A stretch of 64,000 nt of DNA from positions 296,362 to 360,361 of the forward strand of contig CAUYUJ010015021.1 in assembly GCA_963575745.1 (NCBI GenBank), read 5' to 3'. Within the stretch, counting starts at the first letter, position 1. Every line of letters begins with the position of its first letter. This DNA comes from Prorocentrum cordatum. Its lineage: Eukaryota; Sar; Dinophyceae; Prorocentrales; Prorocentraceae. A program made the translations under genes and the position numbers. Shown one piece after another: positions 10,455-21,834 of the stretch. The notes beneath the pieces were generated by a model. That model did not search any database. It was not told the origin of the DNA and worked only from the letters and a program-made list of their open reading frames with translations.

Positions 10455-12205
10455 CTGGCCGCCGCCAGCGCCAGCGCCGCCGCCAGAGCCGGGGGGGGTG
10501 GGGTCCACCCCACGGTTCGAAACGCGCCGGCGAATGTTCCTAAGGCAAGCGCCCGTGAAACGCGCTCTCTCGGAGGGTGAGGAGCTGCTCCGCGAGTACC
10601 TCGAGCCTGGGGCTATTGCGAGTTTACGCTTTCGTTGACTGGCGGTGGGCCTCGCTCACGATAGTGCGTTCGGGAGAGCTCCCTTGCGGGGCAATGGACT
10701 CCTCCCTCTCCTCTTTTTTGGTTGCTAGAAGACAAAGGGAGGATGAGGAGGGCAGGGGCATTGGAGGGGAAGGGGGGTCGGCGAAGGGGCGCGGGGGACT
10801 TAGCGTGGCAGGGCCGCCGGCGAAAAAGGAGGCCCTCCCTACACCCACCATTCCGATCCAGCACAGTCCACCCCCACCCCCTGCCCAAGGTCCACAACCG
10901 TTCCCCCCACTTCCCCCTGCCCCCTCATCCCCGGCCGATCCTCCAGGCCCCCTCACGAGGGGCGAGGGGAGAAGGGGACGAGGGGGGGACTGGACTACTG
11001 GGTTCGACGAGGGTATATTGCCGCGCCGTGTGATCGCTCGCAATGTGGCCGCCATCCTCGGAGCAGTCTTGACCCGAAGACAAAACCTTTGGTGAGCTGA
11101 CTGCCTGGCCTGATGTTGACCGCATTGGGGTCTCAGAGGTGTGTTCATGATCGTGGTCGGCGCGCCCGCGCGATGGCTTGACGCCCGGTGCTCGTCGTGC
11201 TGCCTGCTCCTCGCGCGGCCAATCCCGTTAGGAGCTCTTCGTTGAGATCTTAACGACTTCTGCCGCCCCTCGACTCGCGCTGGAGCGGCCACATGTTGCT
11301 CCAAACTTCCCTTGGGATTTCTGAGTGTGCCTGTATCTTCTGGGACGTACCTGGACTTCCTTGGACTTGCCGGCTTTGTCCCCAAAAGCCGATTGGCGGA
11401 AAGTCGTCCGCCGCTCAGGGAGCTCTGCCCGTGGCTCCCCCCTCGGGGACTTCCCCCTGCTTCTCCTTCCCTTTCCCTCCCCCTGGGGTCGGACGAGCCC
11501 GGAGCCGCGTTCTCTCAGGCCGACGATGCGGGAGGCCGCGGCGGGCGGCCGCGGCCCAGAGTCCGAGGCGCACCGCGAGCCATGCGTGAGCACCGAAGCA
11601 GCAGGGCGTCTGTGCAACTCAAAAGAGGTCGGAGCCGGCATCGGCGCTGGTGTGTCCGTGGTCCCAAATGGGCCCAATCTGACAGAGTTCTAGTCAGTTC
11701 TGTTCAATTCCGTTTCAGGCTGGCTTTTTTCTCCAGGCTCCGCTCCGGCCCAGTCGAGTCGAGAGCTCGCTTTCGTTTGCAAGGTATGGTTAGTCCTTCC
11801 TGCGAGAAGGCACCCAGAAGTTGACCCATCAGGTAGGAGAAGGCAGATCGCTGGGCAAGACTGCCGCGCAGACTGAGGCGGCGGACGATCTGCTGGACAC
11901 CTGCGGCACCTGCCTGCCCTCCGCGGTCGCCCTTCGGGGGGGTCTGCGTTGGCCTAGGGGGGGAAGCCGCTGGCGACGATGGTCGTCACTGGCGTTTCGG
12001 CATGCCGAGCTGCTGGCGCATCAGTCAACCTGACCTCCCCGAGCTCTCGACGTTGCAATTGTTCTCTATCCGTCCGCCTCTTCCTGTTGGTCCTACTCCT
12101 CTTCCACCTTACCACCGGTTGTTTGTCTCAGCAGGTACATTGGCTGCGATTACTCGAAGTCCTACTTTTCCCGCCAATGCGCTGGACGGCGTGTGGCTTT
12201 GTGCT
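10455..12205. other. No gene recognised
   Basis: GC-rich, mostly non-repetitive sequence. Open frames of up to ~250 residues occur on both strands but overlap each other, are Pro/Arg/Gly/Ser-rich, and show no motif. A short purine-rich patch lies at about 10735-10800. Nothing else can be supported. Confidence 0.4.
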
Positions 12206-12207
12206 CG

Positions 12208-12560
12208 TGCTCGGGCGGTTTCGTCCCGGCCCATGTCGGGTTCAGGGACCATCACAGATCGATCCGGTCCGAGAGATACCTCAGAGAAATGGGCTCCGGA
12301 GCCAGGGTCAAGAGTCAGACCAGGTGCGGGCCAGGGCTAGCGATCGGGTGCAACGCTGGGGGTGGATGGGCTCCTGGGGAGTGCATCGAGCTGGTTCGAA
12401 ATCTGTCGGTCTAGGTTCTAGGGTTCGGCTGGGAAGTCAAGAGTCCTGCCGTTTGCGGGCAACGGCCAGTGCTCAGGTGCAACGTGGCTGATGATAGGCT
12501 AAGGGGGGGAGGGGGGATGCATCGACCCCCAATCACGCATTCATCGCCGATATGGTGCCT
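12208..12560 (+). repeat. ~450-bp dispersed repeat, copy 2
   Basis: Direct, diverged partner of 6314-6790 with the same order of landmarks. It lacks the TCC tract that follows copy 1. Confidence 0.8.
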
Positions 12561-12869
12561 GGGTGCCCACTTTGGTGCCCTAACCTCGCCCGGGAACATG
12601 CAATTTCGCTATCGGGAGCTTGTCGTCGATCAATCGGCGAGTTATCGCCGATTCCAGGTCTATGCCCCTCCCCCCTGCCATAGCCAGTCCCCCCCCCATC
12701 GTTCCCCCTCAACCGAGTGGTTCGTGCAGAGGCCCATCCGACGTTTCGAAATCCTGCTGCGCGAACGGGGCATGCGAATTACGCTACCGAGGAACCCCAC
12801 ACACTTCGTCTTAACTCCTGCCCCAGCATGGCTGACCTGCAACATACGTGGATGATGCAAGGCGATCAA

Positions 12870-13268
12870 GAAAGTGCCACGCTTGGTATGCCAGGACGAC
12901 TGGGGCGGATAGCGCCCCCACCCCCAGCGCCCCCCTGTGGCGTCGAGGAAATGCCACGCCTGCCATGCCTTGCAAGCCTGCAGCCCATAGCGCCCCCCCC
13001 CGCAGCGCCCCCCCTGTTCCTTCGAGGAAACGCCACGCTCTGCAACCCTGCAACGCATGGCGCCCCCACCCCCAGCGCACCCCCTGTGGCGTCGAGGAAG
13101 TGCCACGCCTGCCATGCCCTGCGAGCTTGCTATGCATTGGAGCCGCGGTGAGAGGCCACCCCCTGCGCACCCCCTCTGGCGTCTAGAAAATGCAACGCCT
13201 GCCACGCTCTCCGACCCTGGCACGCGTATTGTCGAAAAGGTGCCACGCTTGCTGTGCCTGGACGAGTT
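12870..13268 (+). repeat. ~80-bp tandem repeat (GTGCCACGC family, short array)
   Basis: About five units built on GTCGAGGAAxTGCCACGCCTGCCATGC followed by CAGCGCCCCCCC-type spacers. Unit vocabulary (GTGCCACGCCTGC, GACTGGGGCGGATAG) is shared with the longer array at 14964-16800, so the two arrays belong to one family split by 1.7 kb of other repeats. Confidence 0.8.
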
Positions 13269-13439
13269 GGGCGGATAGAGCTGGTTTTTTTATTGCTTGG
13301 GACATGACGGGTGTCATGGCCCCCGCTCCCCCCCCCTTATGACGTAACGATCCCCCCCTCCAGTGCGCTCCGGGCACTGCCGCCGTGCGCATTGGGATCC
13401 GCGTAGGTGTCCGCGTAGGAATCCGCATAGGTGTCTGGT

Positions 13440-13445
13440 CCGCAG

Positions 13446-13477
<32 letters not shown>

Positions 13478-13530
13478 CGTCGTCGTCGCTCGTGGTTCGT
13501 AGCTCGTCGCTCATCGTCGTCGTGCGCGCG
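13440..13530 (+). repeat. (GTC)n microsatellite
   Basis: GTCGTCGTC run interrupted by CGTGGTTCGTAGCTCGTCGCTC. A related inverted-looking segment lies at about 14790-14835. Confidence 0.85.
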
Positions 13531-13677
13531 GACGCGGCTGGAGCCTGTTTCTAAGTCCGGGCCGATGACGGCAATTATTTGGGGGGGGAGGGGGTCGATG
13601 ACGTCACGTTTCGCGCCGGCGGCGAGTGGGAATGCTTAGGCATGGCGGAGGACGGGTAGCACGAACATGTAGGTGGC

Positions 13678-13969
13678 GATATGCACCACAACGCTTGTGT
13701 ACATCACAGTGCCCGTGTGCACCACAACGCCTGTGTACACCACGCCGCCGATGTACACCACAGCAGCGGCGTGCAACACAGCGTCAGTTTGTGCCACCGC
13801 GCCTGCGGGCACAGCAGCTCCTGTGTACACCACAGCGCTTGCGTACACAACTTCAGCCGTGCGCAACACAGTCCCAGTGTACACCACAATGCCTGCGTGC
13901 ATTGCAGTGCCTGTGTACGCCACGGCGCCTGTGTACACCACATCAGCCGTTTGCAGCACAGCACCATTT
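13678..13969 (+). repeat. 18-bp tandem array, forward orientation
   Basis: About 16 units of an 18-bp consensus close to CTGTGTACACCACAGCGC. The period is a multiple of three, so each frame yields a hexapeptide repeat (for example VYTTAP) without stops. The reverse-complement array lies at 14478-14765. Confidence 0.9.
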
Positions 13970-14244
13970 CTTCGTATAGAATTGCAGAGGGAATCCTTGT
14001 GACAAGATGGAAGGCGTGTGGACTCCAGAGAAACAATGGAAAACAAATCCTCATGGACAAAGGAACGCCGCTGGAATCTACGAGTCCCCCCGAGTCCGCC
14101 CGCATCACCCTAACTCCCATTTGCGTCCAAGAGGCTCCAGCTAAACTGGCCGTCCGAGAAACAAGTGGACCGATTCAATCGGCCATTCTGCGGTGCACGC
14201 TGAGATGCGCACGTGCGTTGCAACGCCAAACCACACATCTGGTA

Positions 14245-14388
14245 AGAAGGAGGACAAGGAGGAGGAGGAGGAAAAGGAGGAGGAGGAGGAGGAGGAAGAG
14301 GAAGAGGAGGAAATGGAGGAGGAGGAGGAGGATATGGAGGAGGAGGAGGAGGAGGAGGAGGAGGAGGAGGAGGAGGGAGGAGGGAAAA
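14245..14388 (-). repeat. GGA microsatellite
   Basis: (GAG)n with GAA and ATG interruptions, lying between the two inverted 18-bp arrays. Confidence 0.9.
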
Positions 14389-14477
14389 ACGTCGCATTCG
14401 ATTCTCAGAACTTTCCTGGCGTGGCGTTTAGTTGTCCGCAGCAGATCCTGACGTACATGCTCCTTCTACCTGTCCTA

Positions 14478-14765
14478 TGCACGCAGGCACTGTGGTGTAC
14501 ACCAGCGCTGCGTTGCACGCGGATGCTGTGGTGTAGACAAGCGCCGTGGCGTGCACAGGCGCGGCGGTGCACGCAAGCACTGTGGTGTACACAGGCGTTG
14601 TGTTGCACATGGCCGCTGCGGTGTATGTACACCGGCGCTGTAGTGCTCCCAAGTATTGTGGTATACGCGGGCGGTGCGTTGCACGCGGCTGTTGCGGTGT
14701 ACGCAGCCGCTGTGGTGCACACGCGCGGCGTGGTGCACGCGAGCGTTGTGGCGCAGACAGGCGCA
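14478..14765 (-). repeat. 18-bp tandem array, inverted orientation
   Basis: About 15 to 16 units of TGTGGTGTACACAGGCGC type, the reverse complement of the array at 13678-13969. One unit is expanded by four bases near 14625. The pair forms a long-arm inverted structure about 1.1 kb across. Confidence 0.9.
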
Positions 14766-14963
14766 GTGAGCAGATCGCCACTTACATGCTGCTCGCGTCG
14801 TCGTCGTCGCTCGTCGCTCGTCGCGTCGTGCGCGCGGGCGCGGGTGCGGTGCCGGAGCCACACGGCGGGGGGGGGCGTCACGTCATACCCCCCCGCCCTC
14901 CCCCCACCCCCCTGACGCCCGCCATCGCCGAACATAAGGAAACGCGCGCATAGTATCCGCAGT

Positions 14964-16800
14964 GAGCCCCCCCCCGCACCCCCTATGGTGTCGGGAAAGT
15001 GCCACGCCTGTTGTGCCTGGACGACTGGGGCGGATAGAGACCGCGATGAGGGACCACCCCTTGCGCACCTCAAGGGGTGTCGACAAAGTGCCACGCCCTC
15101 TCTGCCTGGACGACCATGGGCGCATCGCGGATGCGGTGAGGGACCATCCCTTGCGCACCCCCTTAAGTGTCAAAAGAATATTACGCTTGCTGTGCCAGGA
15201 CGACCGGGGCATATAGAGACCGCGCCGCGGTGAATGACCACCCCCTGAGCACCCCCAGTGGTGTCGACAAGGTGCCAGCCACGCCCTCTCTGCCTGGACG
15301 ACCATGGGCGCATAGCGGCTGCACTGAGGGACCACCCCGTGCGCACCCCCTGCGGTGTCGAGAAAATGCCACGCATGCCGTGCTTGGGCGACGTATGGAG
15401 ACCACGGTGAAAACCCACCCCCTGCGCACCCCCAGGGTGTTGAGAAAATTGCCTTTTGCCGTGTTTTGGCGACCATGGGCGCACAGCGGCTGCTCGCTGA
15501 CGGACCACCCCATGCGCACTCTCTCCATGGTGTCTAGAAAGTGCCACGGCTGCTGTGCCTGGACGACTGGGGCGGATAGAGACCGCGGTGAGGGACCACC
15601 CCCTGCGCACCCCAAGGGGTGTCGAGAAAGTGCCACGCCCTCTTTGCCTGGACGACCATGGGTGCATAGCGGATGCGCTGAAGCCATCCCTTGCGCCACC
15701 CCTGTGGTGTCAAAAAGTACAAAGCCTGCTGGGCCTGGACGACGGGGGCGTATAGAGACCGTGGTGAGGGACCACCCCCTGAACACCCCCAGTGGTGTCG
15801 ACAAAGTGCCACGCCCTCTCTGCCTGGACAACCATGGGCGCATAGCGGCTGCGCTGAGGGCCACGCCTGCTGTGCTTGGACGACTGGGGCGTATAGAGAC
15901 CGTGGTTCGGGACCACCTGTGCACACCCTATCGTGTCGAGACACGGTCACGCCTGCTGTGCCTGGACAACTGGGGCGAATAGACGCCGCGGTGAGGGACC
16001 ACCCCCTGCGCAACCCCTCTGGTGTCGAGAAAGTGCCACGCCCGCCGTGCTCGGACGACTGGGGCGTATAGAGACCGCGGTGAGGGACCATCCCCTCTAT
16101 TATGTCGAGGGACCACCCCATGCGCACCCCCTCAGATGCCGAGAAAGTGCCACGCCTGCTGTGCCTGGGCGACTGGGGCGTATAGAGGCCGCGGCGGGGG
16201 ACCACCCCCTGAGCACCCCCTTACTGGTGTCGAGAAAGTGCCACGCCCTCTTTGCCTGGACACCATGGGTGCATAGCGGCTGCGCTGAGGGACCATCCCT
16301 TGCGCACCCCCTTAGGTGTCAACAAAATACAACGCCTGCTGGGCCTGGACGACAGGGGCGTATGGAAACCATGGTGAGGGACCACCCCCTGAGCACCCCA
16401 AGTGGTGTCGACGAAGTGCCACGCCCTCTCTGCCTGGACAACCATGGGCGCATAGCGGCTGCGCTGAGGGACCGCTCCTTGCGCACCCCTTTCATGGTAT
16501 CGAGATCGTGTCACGCCTGTTGTGCCCGGACGACTGGGGGCAGATAGCGACCGCGCTGGAGAACCATCCGTTTGCGCACACCTTTAATGGTGTCGAGCAA
16601 GTACCACGCCCGCGATGCGTGGACGGCGTATAGAGACCGCCCTGTGGGACCACCCCCCGCGCACCCCCTATGGTGGCGAGAAAGTGCCACGCCTGCTGTG
16701 ACTGGGCGACTGGGGCACATAGAGGCTGCGGTGAGGGACCACCCCCTGCACACCGCCTTTGGTGTCGAGAAAGTGGTGCGCATGCTGCGCCTGGGGTGTA
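14964..16800 (+). repeat. ~88-bp tandem array, about 20 units
   Basis: Each unit reads roughly GTGTCGAGAAAGTGCCACGC, TGCTGTGCCTGGACGACTGGG, GCGTATAGAGACCGCGGTGA, GGGACCACCCCCTGCGCACC. Two unit sub-types seem to alternate (GACTGGGGCG(G/T)ATAGAGACC against GACCATGGGCGCATAGCGG), suggesting a higher-order repeat. Identical spacers and lengthy repeats rule out CRISPR. Confidence 0.9.
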
Positions 16801-17510
16801 CAGAGACCGCGCTCTGAGTACGCGAGAGTGGCTAGGTTTGCGTCGGCGTGCCATGTGTATGTGTACGACCTGTGTCAGGCTGTATGTGGACGTGTGCTTC
16901 GTTGGTTTCCCCAGTATGTGGTGCATGCCTTCTGGGCGTATGCAGCACTGATCACGCCAGGTACGGTCCAATCTACGCGATGCAGTTTAATATTGAAAGG
17001 CTTGGAGTTTTATACTTCACTGCTATCGCAAACATCCATACCACCCGCCCGTAACTTGGTTTGCAAAGCTCATACGGCAGCGATTGCCATGAGTACTTGG
17101 TGTTGGCTGGTGCATGTTTGCGGCCGCGCTAGCCCGCGCATGCTCGCGCGCGCTGACGGCGCCGATGCGGACCACGCCGGTGACGATAACGATAACGATG
17201 ACGGTCTCTTCGCGTCGGCCATGAAGGTTTCTGATCGATTTCGACATGCGCGCGCGGCCGACGCGCGCGAATGGCCCGCATCGTATAATTTGACAGGGAT
17301 CGCCCCCCCCCAGCAAGCGCGCAAAGGCGCTCGAATAATATAGAACTTCGCCGCGCGAGGCCCACTTGGTCGAATGTGATGAGCATGAGCGTGCGCGTAG
17401 ATCCTTTTTGGAAACGGATGTTGCCAAACATTTTTGTTGCAACAACAAAGAAAAAACCTGGCGAAAAACCCAATCATATACAGTGGCGAGTACCGCAAGT
17501 GTAATTATCT
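16801..17510. other. Repeat-poor spacer, no gene recognised
   Basis: Unlike its neighbours this 700 bp is not tandemly repeated and is less GC-rich. Short frames occur on both strands, but none has recognisable motifs. Confidence 0.4.
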
Positions 17511-18357
17511 TCTTCGGTGGCGCTCCCTATGGGGCCACGAAGCCCTGTACTGGGTGGGTGGAACGCAAGGAGCAAAAGCTCTGCTGGGTGGTGGCGGACG
17601 CATGCGGGCGGTGCCACTGGGACCTTCGGTGGAGCTCCTTATGGGGCCACGAAGCGCTGCACTGGGTGGGCGAAACGCAGGGAGCAAGGGCTGTGCTGGG
17701 TGGTGGCGGACGCACGCGGGCGGTGCCACTGGGACCTTCGGTGGGGCCCCCTAGGGGGCCACGAACCGTTGTATTTGGTGGGTGAAACGCAGGGAGCAAG
17801 GGCTGTGTTGGGTGGTGGCGGACGCATGCGGGCGGTGCCACTGGGACCTTCCGTGGGGTTCCCTATGGGGCCACGAAGCGTTGTATTGGGCGGGCGAAAC
17901 GCAGGGAACAAGGGCTGTGTTGGGTGGTGGCGGACGCACGCCGGCGGTGCCATTGGGACTTTCGGTGGAACCCCCTATTGAGCCACGAAGCGCTGTATTG
18001 GGTGGGTGAAACGCAAGGAGCAAGGGCTGTGTTGGGTGGTGGCGGACGCATGCGGGCGGTGCCACTGGAACCTTCCGTGGGGTTCCCTATGGGGCCACGA
18101 AGCGTTGTACAGGGTGGGTGAAACGCAGGGAGCAAGGGCTGTGTTGGGTGGTGGCGGACGCATGCGGGCGGTGCCACTGGGACCTTCCGTGGGGTTCCCT
18201 ATGGGGCCACGAAGCGTTGTATTGGGCGGGCGAAGCGCAGGGAGCAAGGGCTGTGCTGGGTGTTGCCGACGCACGCGGGCGGTCCCACTGGGACCTTCGG
18301 TGGTGCTCCCTCTGGGGCCACGAAGCGCTGTACTGGGTGGGTGAAACGCATGGAAGA
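17511..18357 (+). repeat. 112-bp tandem array, about 7.5 units
   Basis: The unit contains CTATGGGGCCACGAAGCG, TTGTATTGGGTGGG, GAAACGCAGGGAGCAAGGGC, TGTGTTGGGTGGTGGCGGACG, and GCGGGCGGTGCCACTGGGACC. Successive units are 112 bp apart. Because 112 is not a multiple of three, each unit shifts frame, so the array cannot encode a repeat protein in phase. The last unit runs into a GGA tract. Confidence 0.95.
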
Positions 18358-18410
18358 AGCAGGAGGGAGGGGAGGAGGGAGAGGAGGAGAGGAGGAGAAA
18401 AAAAATGCGG
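18358..18410 (-). repeat. GGA-rich tract ending the 112-bp array
   Basis: GGAGG/GAGGAG purine run terminating in an A-rich stretch. Confidence 0.8.
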
Positions 18411-18559
18411 GGACTGTCTCTCCAAGACGAGGACCCAACAGCACAGGATGGTCGGGAATGAATACGTAGCACCCCGCAATTGCGGATAAGAGTGAGGGGG
18501 CGGGCGCGGGCGACGCGGGCGTCGTCGAGCCGGCTGACATCGTGGCCCCCACCTTCCCT

Positions 18560-18935
18560 GTCGATGGCGCTCTCCTCCTCGTCCTTCTCCTCCTCCTCCT
18601 CCTCCTCCTCCTCGCCCTCGTCCTCATCGTCATCGTCATCCTCGTCCTCCACCTCGTCCTCCTCTTCCTCTTCTTCCTCGTCCTCCCTCTCCCCCCCTCG
18701 TCCTTTCACGATCGTCCTCGCATTGTCGTCCTCCCCCTCGTCGGCCTCCATCATCGTCCTCCCATTGTCGTCCATCATCATCATCTTCCCCCTCCTCCCC
18801 CTCCTCGTTCCCCTCCTCCCCCTCCTCCCCCTCCTCCCCCTCCTCCTCTCCTCCTCCTCCTCCTCCTCCTCCTCCTCCTCCTCCTCCTCCTCCTCCTCCT
18901 CCTCCTCCTCCTCCTCCTTTTCTTTCTCCACATTA
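18560..18935 (+). repeat. TCC/GTC microsatellite complex
   Basis: Imperfect (CTC)n at 18575-18620, mixed GTC/CTC to about 18790, then CTCC-type units (CCTCCTCCCC) and a long pure (CTC)n at about 18845-18920. No spliced-leader remnant at either edge. Confidence 0.9.
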
Positions 18936-19149
18936 TCCTTCCATCCTCTCTTCTTGCGCGTTTTCCTCGTCCCCTGTTTACTCCTCCTGCCTCCCCCTCC
19001 TTTCCCAAGATAATTGCAACGCAATCTTTTTTTCCACTTTATGCTCCCCGCCTTCTCTGATCAAGGCAACTCGCCAGGGCAGAGTTGCTGGACGGGCTGG
19101 TGTGGATGCGCGGGGCTTGAAGAGGTCCTTGCGGGCTCAGGCGGCATGC

Positions 19150-19640
19150 AAAAACCTGACCGGACAAGACCGGGAAACGCCGTTTTTTATCCACCACGTG
19201 CGTCAGAGACCGTATTGGCGAGAACGTCAGAGAAACCCATAAACGCAACAGAACATACTGAATGATGGCCTACCGCGCTGGTCTGTCGAGGTAGTCTGCT
19301 GCCCTGGCCACATCATGGCGTCGACACCGTGCTTTTCTCTCGGCCACGCGGGCCCCCACCCGTTGTCGCCCAGCCTACTTTTTTCTGTTCCAGCCTGTCT
19401 TGTCTTTTGTTTGTCCGTCGTCGTCGTCGCGTGCCTTTCCTTTGTCGTGGCCGTCGTTTTCATTATAATCGTCCGCTGTTGCCGTTCTCGCTGTCGCCGT
19501 CGTTATCATTTTATGATTGCGGTCGTTTTTCTGATTGTTTTTCTGTTGTTGGATTCCGTGTTCGGTTGGTTTTTGTGTTATGTTTGTGGTCGTTTTCTGT
19601 CATCGTTTTTGTCGTAATTTTCGAGATCGTTATTGACGCA
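19150..19640 (+). repeat. ~480-bp duplicated block, copy 1
   Basis: Near-identical to 22835-23325. It starts at AAACCTGACCGGACAAGA and ends with GAGATCGTTATTGACG before a GAC tract. The second half is T-rich and contains GTCGTCGTC runs. It is non-coding by appearance. Confidence 0.9.
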
Positions 19641-19679
<39 letters not shown>

Positions 19680-19682
19680 CAA
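19641..19682 (+). repeat. (GAC)n microsatellite
   Basis: Pure GAC run at the end of duplicated block copy 1; a shorter interrupted version lies at 23320-23354. Confidence 0.95.
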
Positions 19683-19795
19683 GAGGACCCGTGCCGGCTG
19701 GCTCGGGGTGCCCGCGTCCCTCTGCTGCCGCAGGCCGCCGCCAGCGAGTTCCGAAGTGCGGGCCCGTACCCCTTAGTTGAAGAAAATTAAGCCCC

Positions 19796-20110
19796 AGAAC
19801 CAACGGTGCACGCCGGAGGCGCTTCCCGTCATCCTCGAGTTCGTCTGGAGGCCGTCTCGAGGCCGTCCTGCGGACATCCTGGGCCCTCCTGGCGGCACCG
19901 TGGGTCGTCTTGGGGACCGTCCTGGGGGCTTTTGGGGGTCTCTTGGGGCGCTTTGGGGGTCCTCTGGGGGGCCTTCGGGGTCTCTCTTGGGCCGTTTGGA
20001 TGCCATCCGCGAGCGATTCCAAGATAATGCTGTTTCGGAGTCCCCTCCGGAGCCGATTTTTTGAGGATGTCCCGAGCGAAACGGCCAATTTCCCGGAACC
20101 TGACCGGACA
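19796..20110 (+). repeat. Module set: CACGCCGGAGGCGCTTCCC, CTTGGGGGCCT repeats, GAGGATGTC
   Basis: Three modules follow each other: CACGCCGGAGGCGCTTCCCG (also at 22434, 22553 and 26084); a degenerate 11 to 12-bp GGGG(T/C)CTCTTGGGG repeat (also at 22620-22760, 55270-55400 and 55795-55960); and TTTTTTGAGGATGTCCCGAG (also near 22200, 22795, 25626, 25700, 25775 and 25851). They are recombined in different orders across 19-26 kb. Confidence 0.75.
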
Positions 20111-20195
20111 AGAACGGGAAGCGTCCTTTTGTCCCCTGGGCTTATGAGATATTCCACGTTTTTAGTACGGCATACCACAGCAGTGCCACGTACCA

Positions 20196-21834
20196 CTGCC
20201 GTGCTCCTTTGGGGTCTGCCGTGCTCCTGTGGAGTTTGCCGTGCGAACGTGTGGTCTGCCGTGCTCCTGTGTGGTCTGGCGTGCTCCTGTATGGTCTGCC
20301 GTGCTCTTGTGTGGTTTGCCGTGCTCCTGTGTGGTCTGCCGTGCTCCCGTGGGGTCTGCCGTGTCCTGTGTGGTCTGCCGTGCTCCTGTGTGGTCTGCCG
20401 TGCTCCTGTGTGGTCTGCCGTGCTCCTTCTTGGTCTGCCGTGCTCATGTGGGTCTGCCGTGCTCCTGTGCGGTCTTCCGTGCGAACGTGTGGACTGCCGT
20501 GCTCATTTGGGGTCTGCCTTGCTCCTTTGTGGTTTGCCGCGCTCCTGTGTGGTCTGCCGTGCTCCTGTGTGGTCAGCCGTGCTCCTGAGGCGTCTACGGT
20601 GCTCTTTTGGGGTCTGCCGTACTCATTTGGGGTCTGCCGTGCTCCTGTGGTCGGCCGTGCTCATTTGGGGTCTGCCGCGCGCCTGTGAGATCTGCCGTGC
20701 TCCTGTTGGGGAAACGCCAGCGGCGTTCGGGGTACAACAAAAAGGCGCGTTTATGTTGTACCCGCGCGCGGTCTGCCGTGCTCCTGTGGGTTCTGCCGTG
20801 CTCCTGTGGCGTCTGCCGTGCTCCTGTGGCGTCTGCCGGGCTCCTGTGTGGTCTGCCGTGCTCCTTTGTGGTCTGCCGTGCTCCTGTGGAGTCTGCCGTG
20901 CTCCTGTGTGGTCTGCCGTGCTCTTGTGGTCTGCCGTGCTCATTTGGGATTTGCCGTGCTCATGTGGGGTCTGCCGTACTCCTGTGTGGTCTGCCGTGCT
21001 CCGGTGGTCTGCCGTGCTCCTTTGGGGTCTGCCTTGCTACTGTGGGGTCTGCCGTGCTCCTGTGTGGTCTGCCGTGCTCCTGTGGTTTGCCTTGCTCCTG
21101 TGTGGTCTGCCGTGCTCCTTTTGGGTCTGCTCTGCCGTGCTCCTGTGGGGTCTGCCGTGCTCCTGTGGGGTCTGCCGTGCTCTTGTGGGGTCTGCCGTGC
21201 TCTTGTGTGGTCTGCCGTGCTCCTTTGTGGTCTGCCGTGCTCCTGTGTGGTCTGCCGTGCTCCTGTGTGGCCTGCCGTGCTCTTGTGTGGTCTGCCGTGC
21301 TCCTGTTGGTCTGCCGTGCTCTTCTGTGGTCTGCCGTGCTCCTATGGGGTCTGCCGTGCTCCTGTGGGGTCTGCCGTGCTCATGTGTGGTCTGCCGTGCT
21401 CCTGCGCGGTCTGCCGTGCTCCTGTGGCGTCTGCCGTGCTCCTGTGTGGTCTGCCGTGCTCCTGTGGTCTGCCGTGCTCATTTGGGGTTTCCCGCCAGCT
21501 TGTGGGGTCTGCCGTGCTCCTGTGGGGGAAACGCCAGCGGCGTTCGGGGTACAAGAAAAGGCGCGTTTATGTTGTACCTGTGCGCGGTCTGCCGTGCTCC
21601 TGTGGGGATTGCCGTGCTCCTGTGTGGTCTGCCGTGCTCCTGTGTGGTTTGCCGTGCTTCTGTGGTCTGCCGTGCTCCTTTGTGGTTTGCCGTGCTCCTG
21701 TGGGGTCTGCCGTGCTCCTGTGGGGTCTGCCGTGCTCCTGTGAGGTCTGCGGTGCTCTTGTGTGGTCTGCAGTGCTTCTGTGTCTGCCGTGCTCATTTGG
21801 GATCTGCCGTGCTCGTGTGGTGTCTGCCGTGCTC
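20196..21834 (+). repeat. 20-bp minisatellite, copy 1
   Basis: About 80 units of GGTCTGCCGTGCTCCTGTGT with unit variants (CTCATTTGG, CTCTTGTG, GCGAACGTG). Three units equal 60 bp, so all frames on both strands stay open and give repeating CRAPVWSAVLLCGLPCS-like or EHGRPHRSTADHTGARQTT-like peptides. I regard these as artefacts. Two GGGGAAACGCCAGCGGCGTTC inserts (about 20704 and 21525) interrupt the array. Confidence 0.95.

Noticed and set aside
9177-10508. 443-residue His/Thr-rich frame on the minus strand of the TGG array
   Set aside because: Pure triplet composition effect; no start context, domain or conserved frame.
14964-18357. CRISPR array
   Set aside because: The repeats are 88 and 112 bp, without unique spacers, in a eukaryotic setting.
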